Of a stretch of DNA of 64,000 bases, positions 8,151 through 16,781 are shown piece by piece. The notes under the pieces were generated by a model. That model was not told the origin of the DNA and did not search any database. It worked only from the letters and a program-made list of their open reading frames with translations. The position numbers were made by a program, and so were the translations under genes. Source of the DNA: Enterobacter asburiae (GTDB lineage: Bacteria > Pseudomonadota > Gammaproteobacteria > Enterobacterales > Enterobacteriaceae); NCBI RefSeq assembly GCF_021440515.1, contig NZ_JAKCMV010000024.1:1-64000 (forward strand), read 5' to 3'. The number at the start of each line of letters is the position of its first letter. Within the stretch, counting starts at the first letter, position 1.

Positions 8151-9377
8151 ATGAAATTCAACAAAACGCTGCTGGCTGTCATCATCGCCTCAACCACATC
8201 CGCTGCATACGCGGATTTGAACAAAGCTATTGATCTGGTAGATGGCCTGACGCACAAGTCCATTTCATTCGATGAAGGCCATAGTGAATGGCAGAACATG
8301 GATTCAGAAACGCAGCGTGAGGCTCATCAATACGACCACGCTCAGGGTACGCATTTCACTTCTGATTACCGTGAAGGGGAACATACGGAATACGCTCGTG
8401 GTGAGGCAACAGCCACTTATCACGAAGCGGCGCAGAGCGATGTCAAACCTGTCTATTCAGGCGAGTCGCATCGCCCCGCAATGACAACAACCCAAGATGA
8501 TCTGGCATCAGCACACATCGCGCGTACGGTCAATCAGCACATTGATTACAATGCTCAGGTAGTTGCAGCGCATGATATTGAAGCAGCCAAGGTAAAAGGT
8601 AAGCTCCTGACCAATGCCAATATCGCCCGTACTGCCGATCAACACACAACCCAGTCAGCGCTGACCCACGCAACGGCCACCGCAACACCGGACATTGACC
8701 GTACCCAGCACCTGGACAGCAATGCCACCGGGCAGGATCGTCAGACCGCAAAACTGAATGCGGTGATGGAACAAAGTCAGGTTAACGCTGACGCAGTAAA
8801 AGGCCTGCAACTGGTTCAGGCTAATCAGCAGCGCACGGCAAGCCAGCACGTTACCGAAGAACCTCACAACGGCATCGACGGTAAAACGGGCGCTCAGGGT
8901 GAAAAAGGCGACGCTGGCGTGACGACCACTATCACTAAAGTGCAGACCGACACCGCCACGCAAACACAGGTAGCGCAGAACCAGACAACGCTTCGCCACG
9001 TTCAGGAAGAGCAAACAGCGCAGGGTGAATACGTCCAGCATATGAACCAGACCGTGTCTCACACCGCGACGCTGGCGGCAAGCAACTCTCAGCGTCTGAA
9101 CGCAGTGGAGTCTCATCAAAAGTCTCTTGAGCAGCAGCAGTCGAACGATCGTGAAGAGTATCGCGCCGGTATCGCAGGTGCAGTTGCTATCTCCGGCCTG
9201 CACTACACCGAAATGGACAACTCTGTTGCTATTGGCGCGGGTGACTTCAAAAATGAGCAGGGCTATGCCCTGGGCTATCGCCACAAATTCTCGGATAACG
9301 TCGCCACAACGGTTGCCGCCTCTGAGACCAGTAACGGGGACGCCATGTTCTCTGCGTCTGCGGCCATTGGCTGGTAA
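8151..9377 (+). CDS. YadA-type trimeric autotransporter-like protein
   Basis: A 408-residue protein with a signal peptide (MKFNKTLLAVIIASTTSAAYA). Its C-terminal domain (about 336-408) reads YRAGIAGAVAISGL, then GYALGYRHKF, then ends SAAIGW, matching the YadA membrane anchor that trimerises into a 12-strand barrel. Residues 280-335 are Gln/Glu-rich and probably coiled coil. Residues 241-256 are five collagen-like G-x-y triplets. The His-rich passenger has RTxxQH motifs at 125-130, 160-165 and 228-233. It lacks the YadA head repeats I would expect in a classical adhesin. Inferred to be surface-exposed; the ligand is unknown. A terminator follows directly. Confidence 0.82.
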   Translation: MKFNKTLLAVIIASTTSAAYADLNKAIDLVDGLTHKSISFDEGHSEWQNMDSETQREAHQYDHAQGTHFTSDYREGEHTEYARGEATATYHEAAQSDVKPVYSGESHRPAMTTTQDDLASAHIARTVNQHIDYNAQVVAAHDIEAAKVKGKLLTNANIARTADQHTTQSALTHATATATPDIDRTQHLDSNATGQDRQTAKLNAVMEQSQVNADAVKGLQLVQANQQRTASQHVTEEPHNGIDGKTGAQGEKGDAGVTTTITKVQTDTATQTQVAQNQTTLRHVQEEQTAQGEYVQHMNQTVSHTATLAASNSQRLNAVESHQKSLEQQQSNDREEYRAGIAGAVAISGLHYTEMDNSVAIGAGDFKNEQGYALGYRHKFSDNVATTVAASETSNGDAMFSASAAIGW

Positions 9378-9398
9378 GCCCGCATCATAATCGCCCTC

Positions 9399-9425
9399 AG
9401 GCCGCTCCCCGGAGTGGCCTTTTTT
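9399..9425 (+). terminator. Terminator after the YadA-like gene
   Basis: AGGCCGCTCC (9399-9408) pairs with GGAGTGGCCT (9411-9420), one mismatch, followed by TTTTT. It separates the autotransporter-like gene from the 281-residue gene, suggesting independent transcripts. Confidence 0.85.
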
Positions 9426-9475
9426 GTGCCTCAAGCGTAGAGTTCATGTCATTTACCGATTAAGAGGATTGACAT

Positions 9476-10321
9476 ATGGCTGCCGCTATTAAAAAAGGGT
9501 CAGCATGGCGTGAACTGTATTGCCTGACGACGTCCGCTCCGGAAAGGCCACCCGTTGATGCGGCCCTTAAACTTGCTGCTGACGCAGAACCCGGGAGCGT
9601 GCATAAAATCGGCACAGACGCGGCGAAAATGCTCGCCACCTACCTGGACTTTGCGCTGGACGGCGAATTACCGAAGCTGGCAAACCTGCGCTTTGCCGTT
9701 CCCCACACCTCCCGGTTCTACGAAGTGGATGCCAAAGGCCACGTCACCCGAACAACCGAAAAACCGTCCTGGGTGAAATCCGACACCGATCTGCATATCG
9801 AAGACGTGTTATCCCGCAACAAAAACATGTCTCTTGAAGAGTACGTGCGCGATACGCTGGCGAAACCGATAAAAGAACGTAAGAAGATCCTCTCGGATGA
9901 CTTCTTGCTTTCCATGGACGACGCCGCGCCGGATATCCCTGCCCCGGCACCTTCCGGCAAAGCGGGCAGCGCGTTCACCGTTGAAAATCTCAGTCTGGAA
10001 GATTTCACCTGGCTGCTGGAATATCTGAACAAAGCGGTTGCGGAGAAAAAAACGCCAGACCTGCCCTTCTTTGAATCCGTCACCACGGGCAAGCTTACGC
10101 GTGAGCAGAAGTTTGGTATCAGAACCTACTACAAAGCCGTGGTGGGCCGCACGCTCACGGCAAGGCCGGGCTCCGTGGGTGATGACAACTACTTCAGGCA
10201 GATAGAGGAAGGTCTTTCAGCCGTAAAGAACATTGGCGTGAAAAAATTCCATGAGGCCGTGTCCAAAGCCATTGCTAGCGCGCCAGACGTTGCCATCAAG
10301 GCCTTTGACGTCACGCTGTAG
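9476..10321 (+). CDS. Hypothetical protein, unrecognised family
   Basis: A 281-residue soluble protein starting MAAAIKKGSAWREL, with AGAGGAT seven bases before the ATG. I recognise no family. There is no signal peptide or membrane segment. A Pro/Ala-rich linker near residues 153-163 (PDIPAPAPSGKAG) suggests two domains. The N-terminal part has a DAAKMLATYLDFALDGEL helix, and the C-terminal part a FGIRTYYKAVVGRTLTARPG segment. It is bounded by a terminator on the left and wrbA on the right, in an insert not present between ymdF and wrbA in E. coli K-12. Base composition resembles the chromosome. Function unknown. Confidence 0.75.
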   Translation: MAAAIKKGSAWRELYCLTTSAPERPPVDAALKLAADAEPGSVHKIGTDAAKMLATYLDFALDGELPKLANLRFAVPHTSRFYEVDAKGHVTRTTEKPSWVKSDTDLHIEDVLSRNKNMSLEEYVRDTLAKPIKERKKILSDDFLLSMDDAAPDIPAPAPSGKAGSAFTVENLSLEDFTWLLEYLNKAVAEKKTPDLPFFESVTTGKLTREQKFGIRTYYKAVVGRTLTARPGSVGDDNYFRQIEEGLSAVKNIGVKKFHEAVSKAIASAPDVAIKAFDVTL

Positions 10322-10454
10322 GGTTCTCTGCCCCCGCCGTGCCGTGCGATTTTGTTTACGTATCAGGCAGTAATACGTTCGATCTGATGACAGTATCTTT
10401 AGCATGTTGAGCCTTTATTGACCTATCAAGATACGAAGCGAGAACTATCTTTTG

Positions 10455-10461
10455 CTACACT
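10455..10461 (+). promoter_or_regulatory. Probable sigma-S-type -10 element of wrbA
   Basis: CTACACT preceded by TTG fits the extended -10 preferred by RpoS (C at -13, CTAYACT). It lies 34 bp before the wrbA ATG. wrbA is known to be RpoS-dependent in E. coli. No clear -35 hexamer is required. Confidence 0.5.
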
Positions 10462-10482
10462 CAAAGTAATTTCAATCGCTAA

Positions 10483-11112
<630 letters not shown>

Positions 11113-11130
11113 CCCAACAGGAGGACAACC

Positions 11131-11358
11131 ATGCCAACTCAAGAATCTAAAGCTCATCATGTAGGCGAATGGGCAAGCTTACGCAACACCTCTCCGGAAA
11201 TCGCCGAAGCCATTTTTGAAGTCGCGAACTATGACGAAAAGCTGGCGGAGCAGATTTGGGAAGAAGGCAGTGATGAGGTACTGGTACGCGCCTTCGAAAA
11301 AACCGACAAAGACTCCCTCTTCTGGGGTGAGCAAACCATCGAACGCAAAAACGTCTAA
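11131..11358 (+). CDS. yccJ: YccJ family protein
   Basis: A 75-residue acidic protein, nearly identical to E. coli YccJ as I recall it ([28 protein letters not shown]). Function is unestablished. It follows wrbA by 18 bp and shares its likely RpoS-driven transcript. AGGAGG lies upstream of the ATG. Confidence 0.94.
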   Translation: MPTQESKAHHVGEWASLRNTSPEIAEAIFEVANYDEKLAEQIWEEGSDEVLVRAFEKTDKDSLFWGEQTIERKNV

Positions 11359-11364
11359 ACGTTT

Positions 11365-11390
11365 CCCCCCGCCTGGGCGGGGGGTTATTT
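11365..11390. terminator. Terminator between yccJ and agp
   Basis: CCCCCCGCC (11365-11373) pairs with GCGGGGGG (11377-11384) and is followed by TTATTT. It serves wrbA-yccJ and could also help end the convergent agp transcript. Confidence 0.8.
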
Positions 11391-12632
11391 CTATTTCGCC
11401 GCGCTGTTCAGCACCGTATTAAATTTCTCCACCGGACAGAATCCGTTTGCATCAACCGGGCATCCGCTTAGCTCCAGCGTCACGCGCTGCGCCGGGGATT
11501 TCAGCGACAGCACATCCGCATTTCGCAGCTGTTCAGTGCTCTGATAGACATACTCAATCTTCATCAGCTCACGATTGCCGGTTTTGTCATGCCAGCGCTG
11601 GAAGACAATTTTGCCGCCAATCGGGGTGCGTTCGTACTGATCGTGCAGCTGATAGGGTTTGAAATCGAGCGCCGTCAGCAGCGAGGCAATGTTAGAGTCG
11701 TGCCCCACCAGCAGGGTGATCTTCGCGGCTTTCGCCTGCTCCGTCACCAGGGTGTTATCGATGTACTTCACCAGCGGTTTCGCCACGTTGCGCGCCACCT
11801 CCCCGGAGGTGAACAGCGAATCCTGATAGCCGTTTTTCAGCTTCGACAGCACCCGCCACTGCTGATCGGTTTTGATCTCGCCCCACGCCACCTGATCGGT
11901 CGGGAAGCCCTCGTAATATTGCAGGGTAAAGGCATCCACCAGCGAGTTACCCACCTTAAGCGGCCCGGACACGCCCGGCTCTTTTTCATAATCCGCGCTA
12001 AAGGTGTCTTTCGCCTCGGTCAGAGAGCAGACCTTTTTCTCTTTGCAGGACGGCGAGTCGGTATAGTGCGTCATTTGCTCCAGCAATTTGTAGCTTTCAT
12101 CCAGCTGCATCTTCTGGCGCTCTGCCGTCATCGCGCTCAGCGCCTTGTCTTTAAACTCAGGGCTGTTATCGGTGATAACCGGGTTAAAGGTCGGGTCCAT
12201 CGTGCCCATTTTTTCCTGGTGATGTACCGGAACGTCGCAGCCCGGGAAGGCCCCGGTGATAAAGAACTGCGCGGTCGCAACGGTGCGTTGCAGGCTGTTG
12301 GCGTACGCGTAAACTGCGTCAGCTGGCGGGCACTCGCCGGTGGTCACCATCCCCTGCTCTGCCAGCCACTCCCGCATGTAGTGTCCCATGTACACCTCAA
12401 GCACGCCGCCTTTGGTGGTGAGCTGCCCGCCCGGCACGTCCCACTCAGGCCATTTGTTTGGCGTGGACTGTTCCAGCACGCTGCCGTTATTGGCGAGCGG
12501 CGCGCGCAGGTTGTGGCGGCTCATGATCAAAACCTGTTCTAACTGATAGCCTTCCGGTGCGTCCTGCGCCTGGGCGCCAAAGGTCATTGACAGGGTGCCT
12601 GCCACTGCAACCGCGAGTAGTGCTTTTCTCAT
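11391..12632 (-). CDS. agp: Periplasmic glucose-1-phosphatase
   Basis: Histidine acid phosphatase that hydrolyses glucose-1-phosphate, letting cells use it as a carbon source; it also has phytase activity. The 413 residues equal E. coli Agp. A signal peptide ([22 protein letters not shown]) precedes the mature protein. The catalytic RHNLRAP motif puts the nucleophile at H40, and LLVGHDSN near residue 312 supplies the general acid. Cysteines in the second half suit periplasmic disulfides. Convergent with yccJ, conserved with E. coli. Confidence 0.96.
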   Translation of the reverse strand: MRKALLAVAVAGTLSMTFGAQAQDAPEGYQLEQVLIMSRHNLRAPLANNGSVLEQSTPNKWPEWDVPGGQLTTKGGVLEVYMGHYMREWLAEQGMVTTGECPPADAVYAYANSLQRTVATAQFFITGAFPGCDVPVHHQEKMGTMDPTFNPVITDNSPEFKDKALSAMTAERQKMQLDESYKLLEQMTHYTDSPSCKEKKVCSLTEAKDTFSADYEKEPGVSGPLKVGNSLVDAFTLQYYEGFPTDQVAWGEIKTDQQWRVLSKLKNGYQDSLFTSGEVARNVAKPLVKYIDNTLVTEQAKAAKITLLVGHDSNIASLLTALDFKPYQLHDQYERTPIGGKIVFQRWHDKTGNRELMKIEYVYQSTEQLRNADVLSLKSPAQRVTLELSGCPVDANGFCPVEKFNTVLNSAAK

Positions 12633-12717
12633 CCCTAATTCCTCACTTATTGTTAACGTTGCGTTAAGTGTGACAGATTAATGACAATTTTCCGGGAAGC
12701 ATTTCTCAAACTGATGA

Positions 12718-13230
12718 TTACATAAGTGGCCAGGGGCTAATTCCGCTGACGGCACCGACGTACACCGCCGCCCAGGCTGCGGCGGAAAGCAGGCTCACGA
12801 GATAGACCTTTTTGCCGTTTATCCGCAGCATTCCTGCGGCGAGCGGCACGATGTAGCGCAGCACGGCGATAAAGCGCGAGGTGAACAGAACGGCAATGCT
12901 GTTGGTCTGTAATCGATGCTGCACCTGTAAAAAACGGCCCGCGTGTTTCGCGCTGATGCGGGTCACGAACGGGGTGTGCCCCATCAGCTGCCCGATGTGA
13001 TAGTTCAGCACCGATCCCAGCGTTGCGCCCAAGACTACTGCCAGCCAGGTCAGCCCCGGATGCAGGCTCGACTGGCTCACGGTAATGCCCGCCAGCAGCA
13101 TGACCGACGCGGGCGGCAGGAAAGACGAGAGCAGCACCGTCGATTTGCTTAGCGCCATCGCAAACAGCAATGCGAACAGCTGCGTCGGATGCAGCGCAAA
13201 ATGTTCCAGCATGTTGTCAAACCACGCCAT
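12718..13230 (-). CDS. DedA-family membrane protein
   Basis: A 170-residue inner-membrane protein of the DedA/SNARE-associated (VTT) family, shorter than the usual 200-220. The core is recognisable: AGITVSQSSLHPGLTWLAVVLGATLGSVLNYHIGQLMG, then TSRFIAVLRYIVPLAAGMLRI, the family's Arg-containing segment. DedA proteins act in lipid translocation (undecaprenyl phosphate, phosphatidylethanolamine) and membrane-potential homeostasis. No partner is visible nearby. It sits in a segment that differs from E. coli K-12. Confidence 0.85.
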   Translation of the reverse strand: MAWFDNMLEHFALHPTQLFALLFAMALSKSTVLLSSFLPPASVMLLAGITVSQSSLHPGLTWLAVVLGATLGSVLNYHIGQLMGHTPFVTRISAKHAGRFLQVQHRLQTNSIAVLFTSRFIAVLRYIVPLAAGMLRINGKKVYLVSLLSAAAWAAVYVGAVSGISPWPLM

Positions 13231-13395
13231 ACCTCACTCCGAAATGCCTATGGAAATATTAACGCTCCTAATAAAACATCTTTATCAGCGAATTAATTAA
13301 ATCGCAGCTCAACAAAAGAGATAAATAATCTTATCTAAACCTTTTCTAAACATGCTTTAATTTCCGATGCACTATTTTAATAGCCGTGTATTATC
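13231..13395. other. Divergent promoter region of dedA-like gene and mgtE
   Basis: AT-rich DNA between the DedA-type gene and the M-box leader. It must hold the promoter of the riboswitch transcript, but I cannot pick out a clear -35/-10 pair. Confidence 0.4.
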
Positions 13396-13571
13396 CCCCA
13401 CGTTTTACAACGATCTCGTTATGGCGAGGCTCCTGTACAAATACACGTTATCGCTCTGGTGGGTTCGAGAGAACCGGCACAGGGTAAAACAGGCACTGTC
13501 GAATCAAGGCTTTGTCAGTATAACTTCCTTTTTAAGGATACGGTGTACAGTGCTGAACCCAGGACGTGGGG
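13396..13571 (+). ncRNA. M-box (ykoK leader) magnesium riboswitch
   Basis: The closing stem P1 is CCCCACG (13396-13402) with CGTGGGG (13565-13571), 7 bp. Next comes P2, CTCG...CGAG (about 13415-13428), running straight into GGCTCCTGTACAAATACACG (13428-13447), the most conserved M-box block. The 3' conserved strand GATACGGTGTACAGTGCTGA (13537-13556) is also present. The aptamer should fold when Mg is bound. The expression platform (13572-13638) is not resolved: GATCTC at 13571-13576 can pair with GAGAGAT at 13608-13614 before TTTATT. It lies 67 bp before an MgtE-type gene, the expected regulon. Confidence 0.85.
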
Positions 13572-13638
13572 ATCTCCTCTTCGACATGCCCTGTCTTGCT
13601 CGCCCCTGAGAGATTTTATTATTCAAAGGGAATTCACT

Positions 13639-14640
13639 ATGTCTCACGCTATTCACAACGTTAATCCAGCATTCAACGACAGCGCTATCGCGCAATATAT
13701 GAATACCGATTTTATTGTTCTCGATATTTCATTATGCGTGGCGCTGGCACGCGAACAGTTTTTCCAGAAATTAAAAGATGACGATATTCCGTCGCATATT
13801 TTCATTGAAGATAATGGGCGTCTGGCGGGTCTGATTGCGGTTCGCAAATTATTGCAGGCAACGGATACGCTACAGCCGGTTAAGGCGCTGATGGTGTCGC
13901 AGTTTTTACAGGTTAAACCGGAGGATGAACGCGCGGACGTCGCCCAGCTGCTGGCGCACGGGGGGGCAGACGTTGTTCCGGTTGTCACCCACGGCAAGGT
14001 GGTGGGCTGTTTGATCGAACGCGAAATTGCGCACCTGCTGGAAGATGACGTGACTGAAGATGCCCAGCTTCAGGGTGCGACGCTGCCGCTGGAGAAGCCG
14101 TATCTGGAAACCAGCCCCATAAGCCTGTGGAAAAAGCGCTCCGTCTGGCTGCTTCTGCTGTTTGTCGCCGAAGCCTATACCAGCTCGGTTATCCAGCACT
14201 TCGAAGAGGCGCTGGAGTCCGCCATCGCGCTGGCGTTCTTTATTCCCCTGCTGATTGGTACGGGCGGGAACAGCGGGACGCAGATCACCTCGACACTGGT
14301 GCGCGCGATGGCGCTTGGCGAAGTGCATCTGCGCGACGTCGGGCGCGTGCTGCGCAAAGAGATGACCACCTCGCTGATGATTGCCGTCACGCTGGGGCTG
14401 GCGGGCTGTTTCCGCGCCTGGATGATGGGGATTGGGCTTGAGATCACGTTTATCGTCAGCCTGACGCTGGTCTGCATCACGCTGTGGAGCGCGATAGTGT
14501 CGTCGGTGATCCCGATGGTGCTCAAGCGCTGCGGGATCGATCCTGCCGTGGTCTCCGCGCCGTTTATCGCGACGCTTATCGACGGCACCGGGCTGATTAT
14601 TTACTTCAAGATTGCGCAGTACACGCTGGGGATCCAGTAA
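13639..14640 (+). CDS. mgtE: MgtE-type magnesium transporter, short form
   Basis: A 333-residue Mg2+/divalent cation channel-transporter. Two CBS domains occupy roughly residues 18-135, followed by a five-helix MgtE domain. The pore signature is LLIGTGGNSGTQITSTLVRAMA, and the last helices carry DPAVVSAPFIATLIDGTGLIIYF with conserved acidic residues. The N-terminal superhelical domain of full MgtE (about 450 residues) is missing. I chose ATG 13639 (AAAGGGAA upstream), since the upstream in-frame extension to 13459 lies inside the riboswitch. Mg likely represses expression through the M-box. Inner membrane. Confidence 0.92.
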   Translation: MSHAIHNVNPAFNDSAIAQYMNTDFIVLDISLCVALAREQFFQKLKDDDIPSHIFIEDNGRLAGLIAVRKLLQATDTLQPVKALMVSQFLQVKPEDERADVAQLLAHGGADVVPVVTHGKVVGCLIEREIAHLLEDDVTEDAQLQGATLPLEKPYLETSPISLWKKRSVWLLLLFVAEAYTSSVIQHFEEALESAIALAFFIPLLIGTGGNSGTQITSTLVRAMALGEVHLRDVGRVLRKEMTTSLMIAVTLGLAGCFRAWMMGIGLEITFIVSLTLVCITLWSAIVSSVIPMVLKRCGIDPAVVSAPFIATLIDGTGLIIYFKIAQYTLGIQ

Positions 14641-14666
14641 GGTCGCGCGGGAGCCAGAAAAGCAAA

Positions 14667-14698
14667 AACCCTGTGATATTGCTATCACAGGGTTTTCT
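14667..14698 (-). terminator. Terminator of the distal tRNA-Ser copy
   Basis: AAAACCCTGTGAT (from 14668) pairs with ATCACAGGGTTTT (14686-14698) across a short loop. The left A-run gives a U-tract on the minus strand. It may also end the convergent mgtE transcript. Confidence 0.85.
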
Positions 14699-14702
14699 AA
14701 TT

Positions 14703-14790
14703 TGGCGGAAGCGTAGAGATTCGAACTCTAGAACCCTTTCGGGTCGCCGGTTTTCAAGACCGGTGCCTTCAACCGCTCGGCCACGCTTCC
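14703..14790 (-). tRNA. serT: tRNA-Ser(UGA), copy 1
   Basis: 88 nt with encoded CCA. The minus strand reads GGAAGCGTGGCCGAGCGG at the 5' end, and the anticodon loop CTTGAAA contains TGA. A long class II variable arm (GCGACCCGAAAGGGTTC) and T loop TTCGAAT are present. Near identical to E. coli serT, whose neighbour yccA is also conserved here. Confidence 0.97.
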
Positions 14791-14802
14791 AAAGTGAGGC
14801 GC

Positions 14803-14831
14803 ACTATAAACATCTATTAGCGCCTTGTAAA
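14803..14831 (-). promoter_or_regulatory. Promoter of tRNA-Ser copy 1
   Basis: On the minus strand TTTACA (14826-14831) and TATAGT (14803-14808) are separated by exactly 17 bp. The -10 is followed by a GC-rich GCGCC discriminator typical of stringently controlled stable-RNA promoters. Confidence 0.85.
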
Positions 14832-14879
14832 GCAGGAATTTTTCTAAATTTCATCTGCCGCATTCTGGACGCGATAAAA

Positions 14880-14913
14880 GCAAAAAAACCTGCGATATTG
14901 CTATCGCAGGGTT
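14880..14913 (-). terminator. Terminator of the proximal tRNA-Ser copy
   Basis: AACCTGCGAT (from 14887) pairs with ATCGCAGGGTT around a TTGCT loop, with a seven-A run on the left forming the minus-strand U-tract. It is a diverged duplicate of the hairpin at 14667-14698: paired bases differ but base pairing is kept. Confidence 0.85.
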
Positions 14914-14920
14914 TCGAATT

Positions 14921-15008
14921 TGGCGGAAGCGTAGAGATTCGAACTCTAGAACCCTTTCGGGTCGCCGGTTTTCAAGACCGGTGCCTTCAACCGCTCGGCC
15001 ACGCTTCC
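14921..15008 (-). tRNA. serT: tRNA-Ser(UGA), copy 2
   Basis: 88 nt, identical in sequence to the first copy and starting exactly 218 bp from it. Anticodon TGA, class II variable arm, encoded CCA. Each copy has its own promoter and terminator, so the duplicated unit is a complete transcription unit. E. coli K-12 has a single serT here. Confidence 0.97.
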
Positions 15009-15020
15009 TAAGTGAGGCGC

Positions 15021-15049
15021 ACTATAAACATCCCCTTGCGCCCTGTAAA
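15021..15049 (-). promoter_or_regulatory. Promoter of tRNA-Ser copy 2
   Basis: On the minus strand TTTACA (15044-15049), a 17-bp spacer and TATAGT (15021-15026), with the same GCGCC discriminator. The spacer differs from copy 1, showing that the duplication is not recent or has drifted outside the functional elements. Confidence 0.85.
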
Positions 15050-15152
15050 GAGGCAAATAATTTGTTTGCCTGAAAAACAGCCAAAATGCGGTTAGTCGGT
15101 TGAAACAACAGCAGATTGGCTATTTTGCCAGCGCAAAACGCTGCTCTCTGGC

Positions 15153-16781
15153 TCAGTGTTTTTTGATGTACATATCTTTGGTGTAGTAGTACCCCAGCTT
15201 ATCCGGCGTAAAACCGCCCACCCACGGCTTCACCAGATGCGTGCGGACGTAGTGATAGACCGGGATCGCCGGTACATCGCGTCCCAGTAGATCTTCGGCC
15301 TTCTGGTAAGACTTGCCGCGCTCCTCGGTTGTTTTCGCTTTGGCCGCATCCACCAGCGCCTGGTCGTATTCCGGGTTGCTGTACTGGCTGGTGTTTTCGC
15401 TGTCGCCGGTACGGAAGTTGTTCAGGAAGGTCGCCGCATCGTCGTAGTCGGCGATCCAGGCATAGCGCACCGCGTCAAAGTTATGGGTGTGCATGGTGTC
15501 CAGCATCGTTTTCCACTCCTGATTTTGCAGCTTCGCTTCCACGCCGAGGTTTTTCTTCCACATGGAGCTGGCGGCAATCGCAATGCGCTGGTGCGATTCG
15601 GAGGTGTTATAGAGCAGGTTGAAGCTCAGCGGATGACCGGCGTTAAACCCGGCCTCTTCCAGCAGTTTTTTCGCTTCGGCAATGCGTTTATCCATCGGCC
15701 AGCTGGCGTAGTCCGGCGTTTTTAGCGTCACGCCGCCAATTTCCGGCTGACTTATCAGCCACGCCGGGCGCTGCCCCTGCCCCAGCACTTTTTCGGCAAT
15801 GATGTCTTTATCAAGCGCCATGTTGAGCGCCTTACGCACGCGCACGTCGTTAAACGGCGGGCGGGTGGTGTTGAATTCGTAATAGTAGGTCGCCAGCTGC
15901 GGGGAGACATCCAGCTCGCTGCCCATGGTTTTCTTCAACTGGGCGAACTGGTTAATCGGCACGGTATAGACGATATCGATCTCGCCCGCTTTGTAGCGGT
16001 TCACCTCTGCCGCTTCGGAGGTGATCGGCAGATAGGTCACCTTGTTGATCACCGTATGCGCGTTATCCCAGTAGCGCGGATTGCGCTCGGCGACGATACG
16101 CTCGTTGACGACCCACTGCGAAAGCGTGTAGGCCCCGCTGGTCACGATATGCTCCGGCTTGGTCCACTTCTCAGCGAATTTGCCGATTAACACTTTATCG
16201 ACGGGCACTAACGACGGGTGCGCCAGCATGGCAAGGAACGCGGCGTTGGGCTGGGTGAGCGTCACTTCAAGCGTGGTGTCGTTCAGGGCTTTTACCCCCA
16301 GCGTATCGGGCGCCTGCTTGCCCTGAGCGATATCGGCCGCATTGACGATATGCATATTGCCCGGATAGCTGGCGTAAGGGGATGCCGTTTTAGGATCCAC
16401 CAGGCGCTGCCAGCTCCAGACTACGTCCTGAGCGGTTATCGCCGTACCGTCGCTCCAGGTAATGCCCGGGCGCAGATGGAACGTCCAGACGGTGTTGTCT
16501 TTGTTTTCCCACTTCTCTGCCAGGCGCGGTTCGATGTCGCCCTTCGGGGATACATTCACCAGCCCTTCGAATAAATCGCTGATAATATTGAATTCGACAT
16601 CGCTTTCCACCTTATGCGGATCCAGCGACGCGGGTTCATTACCGTTGTTCCTGACCAGCTCCTGTTTCTCTGCAAGCACTGTCCCTGCCGGCACCGTTGC
16701 AGCCCAGGCCGTCGTGCTTGCGCACAGGATGCCTGCGGTTAACAAAGAAAGCGTAAAGCGCGTGCGTGATTGTGGTGTCAT
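15153..16781 (-). CDS. Orphan OppA/MppA-like peptide-binding protein
   Basis: Periplasmic solute-binding protein of ABC family 5, 542 residues with a signal peptide (MTPQSRTRFTLSLLTAGILCASTTAWA). OppA-type blocks follow in order: EPASLDPHKVESDVEFNIISDLFEGL, WSDGTAITAQDVVWSWQRL, YYYEFNTTRPPFNDVRVRKALNMALD and WIADYDDAATFLNNF. It most likely binds oligopeptides or murein peptides. No permease or ATPase gene is nearby, so, like E. coli MppA, it may use a permease encoded elsewhere. It could be mppA itself displaced, or an OppA paralogue; I leave the symbol empty. Divergent from yccA. Confidence 0.88.
   Translation of the reverse strand: MTPQSRTRFTLSLLTAGILCASTTAWAATVPAGTVLAEKQELVRNNGNEPASLDPHKVESDVEFNIISDLFEGLVNVSPKGDIEPRLAEKWENKDNTVWTFHLRPGITWSDGTAITAQDVVWSWQRLVDPKTASPYASYPGNMHIVNAADIAQGKQAPDTLGVKALNDTTLEVTLTQPNAAFLAMLAHPSLVPVDKVLIGKFAEKWTKPEHIVTSGAYTLSQWVVNERIVAERNPRYWDNAHTVINKVTYLPITSEAAEVNRYKAGEIDIVYTVPINQFAQLKKTMGSELDVSPQLATYYYEFNTTRPPFNDVRVRKALNMALDKDIIAEKVLGQGQRPAWLISQPEIGGVTLKTPDYASWPMDKRIAEAKKLLEEAGFNAGHPLSFNLLYNTSESHQRIAIAASSMWKKNLGVEAKLQNQEWKTMLDTMHTHNFDAVRYAWIADYDDAATFLNNFRTGDSENTSQYSNPEYDQALVDAAKAKTTEERGKSYQKAEDLLGRDVPAIPVYHYVRTHLVKPWVGGFTPDKLGYYYTKDMYIKKH

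Noticed and set aside
11589-12542. 317-residue plus-strand frame opposite agp
   Set aside because: Long only because agp codons are GC-rich. It is His/Arg/Gln-rich in the way of antisense shadows, and agp is a clear full-length match.
14667-15008. Direct repeats with hairpins, considered as a CRISPR-like or mobile repeat
   Set aside because: Only two units, each fully explained by a tRNA gene with promoter and terminator.
14484-15011. Plus-strand frame across the mgtE end and both tRNA genes
   Set aside because: It reads through tRNA and terminator sequence; the repeated peptide is simply the duplicated tRNA-Ser.
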